From NCBI RefSeq assembly GCF_014596525.1, contig NZ_MSJP01000034.1, positions 1 through 64,000 of the forward strand: DNA of 64,000 nucleotides, given 5' to 3'. Shown here piece by piece: positions 49,461-57,501 of this stretch. Positions within the stretch are counted from its first letter, which is position 1. Each line of letters opens with the position of its first letter. The position numbers were made by a program, and so were the translations under genes. This DNA is from Streptomyces sp. CBMA291 (GTDB lineage: Bacteria > Actinomycetota > Actinomycetes > Streptomycetales > Streptomycetaceae). The notes under the pieces are model-generated. The model was not told the origin of the DNA. It was given only the letters and a program-made list of their open reading frames with translations, and did not search any database.

Positions 49461-51167
49461 GTGATCCGCCACTCCAGCCCCATCAGCGGTGTCGCCACCC
49501 ACGGGGACACCTATGTCGCCACCGCCGGATACGACAACCATGTCATCCTCTGGGATCAGCGCACCCGGGTCCCGCTCGCCCGGGTGACCCACGACCACCT
49601 CGCCAACCAGTGCGCCTTCAGCCCGGACGGCAGATTCCTGGTCACCTCCTCCAGCGACTACAGCGCCCGGCTCTGGTCGGTTCCCGAGCTGCGGCTGCGC
49701 GCGGTCCTCGGCCACCACGAGGACGACGTGGAGATGTCCGTCTTCCACCCCTCCGAGGAGAAGGTGGCCACCGCCTCCCGCGACCACCGCGTGCGGGTCT
49801 TCGACTTCTCCGGCGACCTCCTGCACGTCTTCGCCGGGCACACGGCCGACGTGATCTCGGTGGAGTGGAGCCACGACGGCGGCGAACTCATCAGTTCGAG
49901 CGACGACGGGACCATCAAGCGCTGGTCCCTGGCGACCGGCGGGCTCGTCGAGGACCTGGACCTCGGCGGCGTGGAGACCGACACCGTCGCCATCGGCGGG
50001 GACGGCACGGTCTACGCCGGGAACGACGAGGGCGAACTGATCGTCATCCGGGGCGGCGAACGGCGCCACGTACCCGCCCACGACGCCGGGATCAAGCGGG
50101 TGGTCCTCGGCCAGGACCGGGGACTGCTCATCACCCTGAGCTACGACCGCACCATGCGCCTGTGGGACGTGTCGGCCGACTCCCCGCAGCTGCGCGACAG
50201 CGTCGCCCTGCCGCCCGTCGTCTGGCCCCGCACCTGCGCCTTCGCGGCGGGCTCCGAGATCGTCTTCGGCACCTTCGGCGACAGCTACCACCGCTACGAC
50301 TTCGCCAAGGGCCTCTGGAGCGAGGACCCCGTCGCCCCCACCTGGGGGCTCAACGCCGTGACCACGCACGGCGGAGCCACGTACACCATCGGCGACGCGG
50401 GCACCCTGTGGCGCGACGGCGAGGTCCGCGCCGAACAGGGCAGCCTCTGCAACTTCCTCACGCCCGTCGGCGGCACCGTCGTCACGGGAGGACAGCTCGG
50501 CACCGTCTTCGACGCGCCCACCGGCACCCCGGTCCACCAGCACCGCTCCCCGCTGAACTGCGCGGCCTCCTTCACCCGTGAGGGCAGGCGGCACGTCGTG
50601 GTCGGGGCGTACACCGGCGAGGGCGTCGTCCTGGCCGAGACTCCCGAAGGCACCCTGGAGCACATCCGGGACGTCCCCCTGCACTCCAACGCCGTGAAGG
50701 GCGTCGCGGTCTCCGGCGACCTGCTCTTCTCCGTCTCTGCGGACGGCGGCGCCGCCTGGCACGACACCGAGGACCTGACCGAGCGGCACCACCTCGCACA
50801 GGCCCACGGAATGATCGCCAACGGCTGTGTGGGCCTGGGCGACGGCTGGTTCGCCAGCGTCTCCCGCGACCTCGTCCTGCGCCTGTGGAGCCCGGACTTC
50901 ACCCGTACCGAAGTGCCCACCCCGCACCGCCACTCCCTCAAGTGCGTCAGCGCCGACGACCAGGGCCGGCACATCGCCATCGGCGCGTACAACGGGCGCG
51001 TCACGGTCTACGACCGGGAGACCGGCGACTGGTCGGCCGACGTCCGTCCGACCACGGCGGGCATCTCCTCCCTCGCCTACGACACCGACCGGGGCGTCTT
51101 CCTCGCCTCCTCCTACGACGGAGCCGTCCACGAGGTCGCGCCCGACGCGTCACGGGCCGCCCGATGA
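49461..51167 (+). CDS. WD40-repeat double beta-propeller protein
   Basis: A 568-residue protein made almost wholly of WD40-like repeats. Clear blades end in VILWD, ARLWS, VRVFD, IKRWS and MRLWD in the first half, with further ones at LRLWSPD and VTVYDRE near the end; the total suits two seven-bladed propellers. There is no signal peptide or catalytic domain, so it is probably a scaffold or binding protein in the cytoplasm. A WD-repeat protein (ToxC) is also encoded with a GTP cyclohydrolase II in toxoflavin clusters. GTG 49461 follows GAAGGGA; the stop overlaps the next start (ATGA). Confidence 0.85.
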   Translation: MIRHSSPISGVATHGDTYVATAGYDNHVILWDQRTRVPLARVTHDHLANQCAFSPDGRFLVTSSSDYSARLWSVPELRLRAVLGHHEDDVEMSVFHPSEEKVATASRDHRVRVFDFSGDLLHVFAGHTADVISVEWSHDGGELISSSDDGTIKRWSLATGGLVEDLDLGGVETDTVAIGGDGTVYAGNDEGELIVIRGGERRHVPAHDAGIKRVVLGQDRGLLITLSYDRTMRLWDVSADSPQLRDSVALPPVVWPRTCAFAAGSEIVFGTFGDSYHRYDFAKGLWSEDPVAPTWGLNAVTTHGGATYTIGDAGTLWRDGEVRAEQGSLCNFLTPVGGTVVTGGQLGTVFDAPTGTPVHQHRSPLNCAASFTREGRRHVVVGAYTGEGVVLAETPEGTLEHIRDVPLHSNAVKGVAVSGDLLFSVSADGGAAWHDTEDLTERHHLAQAHGMIANGCVGLGDGWFASVSRDLVLRLWSPDFTRTEVPTPHRHSLKCVSADDQGRHIAIGAYNGRVTVYDRETGDWSADVRPTTAGISSLAYDTDRGVFLASSYDGAVHEVAPDASRAAR

Positions 51168-52336
51168 CCGATCTCCTGGTGCCGACCGCGCCCCTGCACC
51201 CGCACGCGGTGACGGACGTGCCGTCGCACTGGCGGCCCACCCGGCGTCTGACCCTGCTGACCCCGCTCTACCGGGAGAGCGCCGCCACCTTCGCGCGCTC
51301 GGCCCGCGCCGTCGCCGCCCTGGACTACCCGGACGGGCTGCTCCAGGTCCTCTGGCTCGTCGAGGCGGGCGAGGCGGGCGACCTCGACGCGGCCCGCGCG
51401 AGCGCCGCGATGGCCGCGCACCGGCGGCCCGGCGTCGACTGGCGGCTGCTCCGTCTGCCGGAGATGAGCCCCAAGGGCGCGGCGCTCAACCACGCCTTCC
51501 CGTACGCCGACGGCGAGGTGATCGGCATCCTCGACGCCGACGTGGTGCCCGCCCCCGGACAGGCGGCCGAGGCCGTCCTTGCGCTCGAACAGGGCCACGC
51601 CCTCGTCCAGGCCGAGGAGATCAGCGAACCGGGCGCCGGTCTCGCCGCCCGCGCCAAGGCGGCCGAGGACGCCGTGTGGCACGCCTCGGTACGCGGTCTG
51701 AAACGGCTCGCCGGAGTCCACGTCGTCGCGGGCAGCTCCGTCTACGCGTGGGCCGCCACCTGGGACCTGGTCCGCCCCGTGCGGTCGGACGACGTGGAGG
51801 AGTCCTACCACTGGTCCCTGCGCCTCATGGGCACCGGCGTGGCGACCGGCTTCCTCCCCTCGGCCTCCCGGGTCTCCGCCACCGAACGCCCCCTCGCGGC
51901 GCTGCGCCAACGGGCCCGCTGGACCCGGGGGCAGCTGCGGGCGGTGGCCGTGAACTGGCCCGATCTCCCGGCGAGGGGAAGGCTGCTCGGCGCCGTCACG
52001 GTCGGCTCGCTCGCCGCGCGGGCCGCACTGCCGGTGTGCTGCGCGGGCGCCGTCGCCGTGCCCGCGCTGCGCCCGGCGGCGCTCGCCCTGCTCCTCGCCG
52101 ACGCCGCCTGCGTCCTGGGCGCCCGCCGCGACCCGGCCTACCGGCGCCGTGCCGACGCGACCGGCTGGGCCCTCGTCGTCCCCTGGCACCTCCTCGGCTC
52201 CCTCGCCGTCTACCTCGCCCTGTACGAGTGGGCCAGGGGCGAGCGGGGCTGGCACAGCGTCCGCGACGGGGACGAGACCCCCACCGGGACACGGGAGAAC
52301 GCCGAAGCGCCGGAAGGGGGACACCGTGCCGGCTGA
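51164..52336 (+). CDS. Processive family 2 glycosyltransferase, membrane-bound (NodC-like role)
   Basis: A 390-residue GT2 enzyme. The GT-A domain has DAD at 124-126 (metal and sugar nucleotide binding), a substrate-region acidic motif SDDVEESYHW (208-217) and the processive QRARW signature (249-253). Two or three transmembrane helices follow (about 268-315 and 340-362). This is the chitin synthase/NodC/hyaluronan synthase arrangement and predicts joining of UDP-GlcNAc-like sugars at the inner membrane. It is shorter than NodC (about 420) and lacks the usual N-terminal helices. It overlaps both neighbours, by 4 and 11 bases. Confidence 0.82.
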   Translation: MTDLLVPTAPLHPHAVTDVPSHWRPTRRLTLLTPLYRESAATFARSARAVAALDYPDGLLQVLWLVEAGEAGDLDAARASAAMAAHRRPGVDWRLLRLPEMSPKGAALNHAFPYADGEVIGILDADVVPAPGQAAEAVLALEQGHALVQAEEISEPGAGLAARAKAAEDAVWHASVRGLKRLAGVHVVAGSSVYAWAATWDLVRPVRSDDVEESYHWSLRLMGTGVATGFLPSASRVSATERPLAALRQRARWTRGQLRAVAVNWPDLPARGRLLGAVTVGSLAARAALPVCCAGAVAVPALRPAALALLLADAACVLGARRDPAYRRRADATGWALVVPWHLLGSLAVYLALYEWARGERGWHSVRDGDETPTGTRENAEAPEGGHRAG

Positions 52337-53489
52337 CAGCGCCACGTCCACGGCCGTGGTCAGCGGCGCGGTGATGACCCATCCGCGCCGACGGGAGGAA
52401 GCAGCCCGGCTCGCGGCCTCGCTGCCCCTCTGGGGAACCTCGGTGGTCGTCGACCCCCGGCCCGAGGCCGGACCCGGCGTCCTGCGGACCGCACGGGCCG
52501 CGTGGGCCGCGATGGCGAAGGACGCCACCCATCACGTCGTGCTCCAGGACGACGTCGTGCCCTGCCGGGACTTCGCCGTCCAGGTCGCCCACGCCGTACG
52601 GGAGTTCCCCGACACGCCTCTCGCCCTGTACGCCAACTGGAACTCCTGGAACGGCGCGGCCACCCGCGCGGCTGCCCTCCAAGGCGCCTCCTGGGTCCCC
52701 GCCGTACCGGGGGAATGGACCCCCACCCTGGCCCTCGTCCTGCCCCGCGCCGATGTGGAGGCGCTCCTGGCCGCCGTCCCCGAGGACCCCGCCGGGGGCG
52801 AACCCGACGACGCCGTCATCGCCCGCGAACTCGCCCGGCGCGGGCGCCGGGCGCTGGTCTCCGTACCGCACTGGGTGGAGCACACCGACGGGACGAGCCT
52901 GGTCGGCAACGACGTGTACGGCCCCCGGCACGCCACCTTGTTCGCCGACGACACCGCAGCCGGGGCCGCCCCCTCGGGCCCGGTGGCGCCCCCGTCCGAC
53001 GTCCTCGTCCACCTGTTCAAGGGCCGGGTCCATGTGGTCCTGCCCGGCGCGGACGCCCCCCGCTGGCTCTCCCGCGAGGGCTATCTGCGGGCGACCGGCC
53101 TCGACGGGCGCGGGCGGCGGCGCTGCGCGCGGGCCGTCGCGGCGGTCCGCGCGCCGAGCGGCTTCGCCGCCTTGTGCGAGGAGATCTGGTACGCCGCCTA
53201 CCTCATGGCCCTGCACACCCCGGCCGGATCCGCCCCCGGCTCCCCCGACCTGGTCCGGCTCTGTCTGCGCAGCCTGGTCCTCGGGGGCACGGCCGACCGC
53301 GCCGACCTGCGGCTGTGGGCGGTGCACCAGGTGGCGCCGCTCGTCGGTCTCGCCGAGGACGGGCTCCTGGCAGGTCTCCAGGACCGCGCGGACCACGGCC
53401 GCCCGGCCCCGCTCGCCCCCGCACGACTCGCTGCCCTCCCCCGCGCGTCCCTGATCTGGTCCCATCCGCTGACGCTGGAGGAGAGATGA
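52326..53489 (+). CDS. Putative GT-A-fold glycosyltransferase, unassigned family
   Basis: A 387-residue protein with features of a GT-A transferase: a strand ending in the DxD-like HHVVLQDDVVPCRDF (about 73-87), a tryptophan-rich acceptor-like loop ANWNSWNGAA, and a later acidic pair EPDDAVIARELARRG where the catalytic base would sit. The last 130 residues are helical. It resembles the GT25-like group weakly. The GTG at 52326 overlaps the preceding gene by 11 bases and GGGGG lies just upstream; the stop overlaps the PIG-L start (ATGA). Function in the cluster could be adding a second sugar. No firm family was recognised. Confidence 0.55.
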   Translation: MPADSATSTAVVSGAVMTHPRRREEAARLAASLPLWGTSVVVDPRPEAGPGVLRTARAAWAAMAKDATHHVVLQDDVVPCRDFAVQVAHAVREFPDTPLALYANWNSWNGAATRAAALQGASWVPAVPGEWTPTLALVLPRADVEALLAAVPEDPAGGEPDDAVIARELARRGRRALVSVPHWVEHTDGTSLVGNDVYGPRHATLFADDTAAGAAPSGPVAPPSDVLVHLFKGRVHVVLPGADAPRWLSREGYLRATGLDGRGRRRCARAVAAVRAPSGFAALCEEIWYAAYLMALHTPAGSAPGSPDLVRLCLRSLVLGGTADRADLRLWAVHQVAPLVGLAEDGLLAGLQDRADHGRPAPLAPARLAALPRASLIWSHPLTLEER

Positions 53490-54310
53490 CCGCCGTCCTG
53501 CTGTTCTCGCCCCACGCCGACGACGTGGTGCTCTCCTGTTTCGGCGCGCTCCGGTCCGGCGGCGAGGTCGTCACCGTCTTCGCCGGAGTGCCCGAGGACC
53601 CCGCCTATCTCGCCCCCTGGGACGAGCGGCTCGGGGCGCACAGCTCCCGCGCGTTCGCCCTCGAACGGCTCGACGAGGACTCGGCAGCCTACGCGGGCAC
53701 GGGGGTACGGCTCGACCCCTGGCCCGTGCTCGACGGCCAGTACCGGCCGGGTCCCCTGGACACCGGGGCACTGCGCGAGCGGATGCGGGAACGGATCGAC
53801 CGCGCAGGGGAGGTGTGGCTGCCGGCCGGTATCGGCGACCACCCCGACCACCTCGCGGTCCGCGACACCGGTCTCGCGGCCTGCCGTGAACTCGCCGCCG
53901 CCGGACGGGCCCCGGAGGTGGGCCTCTACGCCGAGTACCCGTACCAGCTCTTCGCCATGAGCAACCGGCACCGCGCCCGGGGCACCTACGCGGGGTTCAC
54001 CTGGCACAACGAGGATCCGGTGGCGCTGACCGAGTGGTTCGGCGCGCGTTTTCCCGGTGCTCCCGAAGACCTCGCCAGGCCCCGGCTGCGGGTCCTGTCC
54101 GAGGAGGCGGTGGCCGCCAAGGAGCGCGCGGTGCGCTGCCATCGCACACAGGTCCCCGAACTCGACCGGCAGACCTACGGCACCTTGCTCACCCCCGCCA
54201 ACCTGGGGCGCGAGTACGGGTGGACGCTCCCCACCACCCGATGGGAGCCGGTGAGCACCGGCTCCCCGCACACGAGACCGACTTCGCCGCATGGAGGAAG
54301 AGACGCATGA
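53486..54310 (+). CDS. PIG-L/LmbE-family N-deacetylase (NodB-like role)
   Basis: A 274-residue zinc deacetylase. The first metal motif is SPHADDVVLS (8-17) and the third ligand lies in GIGDHPDHLAVRD (about 112-124), the family's two signatures. PIG-L enzymes such as MshB remove the N-acetyl group from GlcNAc linked to another moiety. Here it would free the amine used by the NodA-like acyltransferase and NodS-like methyltransferase, replacing the unrelated polysaccharide deacetylase NodB. ATG 53486 has GGAGGAGAG upstream and overlaps the previous stop; its own stop overlaps the next start. Confidence 0.88.
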   Translation: MTAVLLFSPHADDVVLSCFGALRSGGEVVTVFAGVPEDPAYLAPWDERLGAHSSRAFALERLDEDSAAYAGTGVRLDPWPVLDGQYRPGPLDTGALRERMRERIDRAGEVWLPAGIGDHPDHLAVRDTGLAACRELAAAGRAPEVGLYAEYPYQLFAMSNRHRARGTYAGFTWHNEDPVALTEWFGARFPGAPEDLARPRLRVLSEEAVAAKERAVRCHRTQVPELDRQTYGTLLTPANLGREYGWTLPTTRWEPVSTGSPHTRPTSPHGGRDA

Positions 54311-54966
54311 GCAGCACGATTCCGACGCCCGCCGAACCCCTGGCCCCGCTGCGGCCCGGCGTGGTCCGGGCCGATGTGCCGGTGCCGGTCGAGACCGGGG
54401 CGGGCACGGTGACGGCCCGGATGATGAGCTTCACCGGGCTCGTGGACGGCCGCGAGCACATCGCCCTGGTCTTCGGCGAGCGGCAGCAGGACGTCCCGCT
54501 GGTGCGGGTGCACTCCGAGTGCCTCACCGGCGACGTGTTCGGCTCCGGGCGCTGCGACTGCGGGCCCCAGCTCAGGGAGGCCCTGACCCTCCTCGCCGCG
54601 CACGGGGGCATCCTGCTCTACCTGCGCCAGGAGGGCCGGGGCATCGGTCTGTACAACAAACTGGACGCGTACATCCTCCAGGACCGGGGTCTGGACACCT
54701 TCGAGGCCAACCGGGAGCTGAACTTCGACGACGACCTGCGGGACTACCGGCCGGCCGCCCAGATGCTCGCCGCGCTTGCCGTCCCCTCCGTCCAGCTCCT
54801 CACCAACAACCCGGACAAGGCGCGGCAGCTGATCGAGAGCGGGGTGGACGTGCGCTCCACCCGTTCCACCGGGGCGTTCGTCCGGAGCAGCAACCGGAGC
54901 TATCTGCTGGCCAAGCAGAGGGTGGCGGGGCACCGGATCGAACTGCCCGACGCGGAGCTGAGGTGA
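54307..54966 (+). CDS. GTP cyclohydrolase II (RibA/ToxB-like), single-domain
   Basis: A 219-residue enzyme converting GTP to a 2,5-diamino-6-ribosylamino-pyrimidinone phosphate with release of formate and pyrophosphate. Zinc ligands are C72, C83 and C85 (SGRCDCG). LRQEGRGIGL, EANRELNF, and the catalytic D143 and R145 (DDDLRDY) are present. Y122 (KLDAY) aligns with E. coli RibA Tyr105, the residue changed to Met in the Streptomyces FAPy-forming type, so normal GCH II activity is expected. There is no RibB domain and no rib genes nearby, which points to secondary metabolism rather than riboflavin. It overlaps both neighbours by 4 bases. Confidence 0.9.
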   Translation: MSSTIPTPAEPLAPLRPGVVRADVPVPVETGAGTVTARMMSFTGLVDGREHIALVFGERQQDVPLVRVHSECLTGDVFGSGRCDCGPQLREALTLLAAHGGILLYLRQEGRGIGLYNKLDAYILQDRGLDTFEANRELNFDDDLRDYRPAAQMLAALAVPSVQLLTNNPDKARQLIESGVDVRSTRSTGAFVRSSNRSYLLAKQRVAGHRIELPDAELR

Positions 54967-56363
54967 GCGGTCCGCCCGCTTCCCGCTCCGGGAGGAGCCG
55001 GCTGGCCGACCGTCTGGGGGTCCCGCGCCTGTCCGGCAACGGCCGGATCGTCGCCGCGACGGCGCTCGACTCCTTCGGCGTGGGCATGTTCATCCCGCTG
55101 AACTTCCTCTTCTTCCTCCTCACCACCGATCTGACGGTGCAGCAGGTGGGGTACGGGACGAGTCTGGCGACCCTGCTGTCCGTCCCGGTGGCCCCACTGG
55201 CCGGAAGCGCCGTGGACCGCTGGGGCCCCAAGGCGTCCCTCGTCGCCAACAACATCCTCGCGACGGGCGGATACCTCTGCTACCTGCTGGTCGACAGCCA
55301 GGTCTCGCTGGTCGCCGTGCTCTTCGTCGTGCTGTGCGCGGAGCGCATGTACTGGGCGTCCTGGCCCGCGTTCGTGGCCGACATGGCACAGGGCGAGGAA
55401 CTCGACCGGTGGTACGCGTTCACCGCCGCCGGGAAGAACGCGAGCGTGGGTCTCGGCGGTGCGGCCGGCGGCGCCCTGCTGGCCAGCGGCTGGTCCGGCG
55501 CGGCCGTCCTGATCGTGCTGCTCAACGCGGTCACCAGCGCCGTCACGGCGCTGCTCTTCGCCTTTCCCGGCCGCCGGGTGTCCGTCTCCGCCGCCCTGAC
55601 GGGTGCTGCCGGAGGGGCCGGGGAGCCGGAGGACGGGCGGGGTACGGGCGGCGGGGACGGCAGCAGGGGCGGGGACGGGTCCGGGTCCGGGTCCGGGGGC
55701 TCTGGCCGGGAAGCCGACGGGGCGGGAGGCTGGCGGTCCCTGCTGGGCGACCGGACGGTCTTCCTGCTGATCGGGGCGCAAACCGTGTTCGTCTTCGCCT
55801 GGCTGGTCCCCACCACGGTGCTGCCGGTCTATCTGGTGGAGGTGCGGGGGCTGCCTGCCTGGCTGCCCTCGACCGCGCTCACGCTCAACGCCCTGCTGAT
55901 CGTGGTGGCGCAGTCCACGCTCACCGCCCGGCTGGCCATGGTCCGGCGCAGCCGCGTCATCGTGCGGGGCGCCGGACTGATGCTCGGTACCGTCGCACTG
56001 CTCGCGCTGCTGCCGGTGGCCGGAGAGGGCGCGGGGGTGGGTCTGGTCTACGTGGCCGTGGTCCTCTTCACCTTCGGGCAGATGACGGCGACCCCCGCCA
56101 TGACGGCCGTGTCCGCGACCGTGGCGCCCCGTCGGGCCCGGGGCCGCTACCTCTCGGTGGTCAACCTGACCTGGACGGTGTCGGCGATCACCGGCCCGGC
56201 GCTGGTCGGAGCCCTGGTCGAACGGCACACACCGGTCCTGTGGGCCGTCCTCGCGGCGCTCACGGCGCTCGGCGGTCTGGGCTACCACCTGGCGGGCCGC
56301 ATGGCGCCGGAACGCCTGGGGGCGCCCCGCGCGAAACCGGCCACGGCGGGGGCGGTCGAGTAG
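54963..56363 (+). CDS. MFS transporter, probable product exporter
   Basis: A 466-residue major facilitator protein with about twelve transmembrane helices and a central cytoplasmic loop (about 215-255) that is almost pure Gly/Ser/Asp. The inter-helix motif between TM2 and TM3 reads AGSAVDRWGPK, close to the family motif A. The GTG at 54963 overlaps the cyclohydrolase stop. As last gene of the coupled run it is the likely exporter or resistance pump of the cluster, in place of the NodIJ ABC exporter of rhizobia. Confidence 0.88.
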   Translation: MSGPPASRSGRSRLADRLGVPRLSGNGRIVAATALDSFGVGMFIPLNFLFFLLTTDLTVQQVGYGTSLATLLSVPVAPLAGSAVDRWGPKASLVANNILATGGYLCYLLVDSQVSLVAVLFVVLCAERMYWASWPAFVADMAQGEELDRWYAFTAAGKNASVGLGGAAGGALLASGWSGAAVLIVLLNAVTSAVTALLFAFPGRRVSVSAALTGAAGGAGEPEDGRGTGGGDGSRGGDGSGSGSGGSGREADGAGGWRSLLGDRTVFLLIGAQTVFVFAWLVPTTVLPVYLVEVRGLPAWLPSTALTLNALLIVVAQSTLTARLAMVRRSRVIVRGAGLMLGTVALLALLPVAGEGAGVGLVYVAVVLFTFGQMTATPAMTAVSATVAPRRARGRYLSVVNLTWTVSAITGPALVGALVERHTPVLWAVLAALTALGGLGYHLAGRMAPERLGAPRAKPATAGAVE

Positions 56364-56538
56364 GGGACGGAGATCACCGGGCCACGGCCATACGGGCATA
56401 CGGGCATTGGGCGTGGGGGTCCGGTCACGGCACTCCCCCGGTGCCCGTGGTGCGGCGATGCGATATCCGCGGCCGGATCCCGGGGGCGCGCGGTACGGTG
56501 GCCCGATCGTCCCCGACCAGCGAAGGAACCGTTTCACC

Positions 56539-57354
56539 GTGCCCGAGACCAGGGAATCCGCGCTACGCGGCGACTGCGCCCAGTGCTTCGGCCTGTGCTG
56601 TGTGGCGCTGCCCTTCGCGAAGTCGGCCGACTTCGCCGTGAACAAGGCGTCAGGCGAGCCCTGCCGGAACCTCCGGGACGACTTCGGCTGCGGCATCCAC
56701 ACCCGGCTGCGGCCGAGCGGTTTCCAGGGCTGCACCGTGTACGACTGCTTCGGCGCCGGACAGCAGGTCTCGCAGGTGACGTTCGGCGGTGTGTCCTGGC
56801 GCGAGGCACCGGAGACCGCGCGTCTCATGTACGACGTGTTCCATGTGGTGCGCCAGCTCCACGAGTTGCTGCGCTATCTGACCGAGGCGCTGGCCCGCCC
56901 GGCGGCCCGCCCGGTCCACGCGGAGCTGCGGACGGTGCTCGCCCGGGTCGAGGAACTGACAGGGGCGTCGGCGTCCGAGCTGGAGACGCTGGACGTGCCC
57001 GGGGTACGCGCCGAGGTGAACCCGCTGCTGCTGCGTACGAGCGAACTGGTCCGCGCCACGGCCGGCGGCAAGCCGAAGAGCAGACGCGGAGCGGATCTCG
57101 TCGGGAAGCGGCTGCGCGGGGCGCGGCTGCGGGGCACCGACCTGCGCGGGGCGCTGCTCATCGCCGCCGACCTGACCGGGGCCGATCTGTCGCTCACGGA
57201 TCTGATCGGCGCCGACCTGCGGGACGCCGACCTGTCGGGGGCGGATCTCACGGGCGCCCTGTTCCTTACGCAGCCCCAGCTCAACGCGGCGCGCGGGAAC
57301 GCAGGGACCCGCCTCCCGGAGGGGTTCGAGCGCCCGGCGCACTGGACGGCCTGA
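56539..57354 (+). CDS. Cysteine-rich (YkgJ-like) and pentapeptide-repeat fusion protein
   Basis: A 271-residue protein. Residues 10-75 hold a metal-type cysteine cluster: GDCAQCFGLCCVALPF, then GEPCRNL, FGCGIH and QGCTVYDCFG. A helical middle follows, then about ten pentapeptide repeats (about 185-245; LRGARLRGTDLRGALLIAAD) forming a right-handed beta-helix. Pentapeptide proteins mimic DNA or bind partners; the cysteine part probably binds zinc or an iron-sulfur centre. GTG 56539 has GAAGGAAC upstream. It lies 175 bases after the MFS gene, so it may or may not belong to the cluster. Confidence 0.8.
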   Translation: MPETRESALRGDCAQCFGLCCVALPFAKSADFAVNKASGEPCRNLRDDFGCGIHTRLRPSGFQGCTVYDCFGAGQQVSQVTFGGVSWREAPETARLMYDVFHVVRQLHELLRYLTEALARPAARPVHAELRTVLARVEELTGASASELETLDVPGVRAEVNPLLLRTSELVRATAGGKPKSRRGADLVGKRLRGARLRGTDLRGALLIAADLTGADLSLTDLIGADLRDADLSGADLTGALFLTQPQLNAARGNAGTRLPEGFERPAHWTA

Positions 57355-57465
57355 CGCCGGAACGCCGCACCGGGCCTGAGCGGGCGGTCTTCCGGAGCGG
57401 ATGGTCTTCCGGGCGTGGTGGGGCGGGGTGACGAACGTCGAGGCGCGGGCGCCCGGGGTCATGAT

Positions 57466-57487
57466 CGTGGTCGTGGTCGTGGTCGTC
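57466..57487. repeat. GTGGTC hexamer repeat
   Basis: Nearly four perfect units of GTGGTC in the intergenic region downstream of two convergent genes. The rest of this 147-base gap shows no hairpin terminator. Confidence 0.7.
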
Positions 57488-57501
57488 AGGGTGCCGGTGG
57501 C

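Noticed and set aside
53486..54310. MshB or Mca of mycothiol metabolism
   Set aside because: It belongs to the same PIG-L family, but lies inside a coupled cluster with no mycothiol genes, so a pathway-specific deacetylase is more likely.
54307..54966. Housekeeping riboflavin biosynthesis gene ribA
   Set aside because: There is no RibB domain and no ribD, ribE or ribH nearby, and the gene overlaps glycosylation and deacetylase genes on one side and an exporter on the other.
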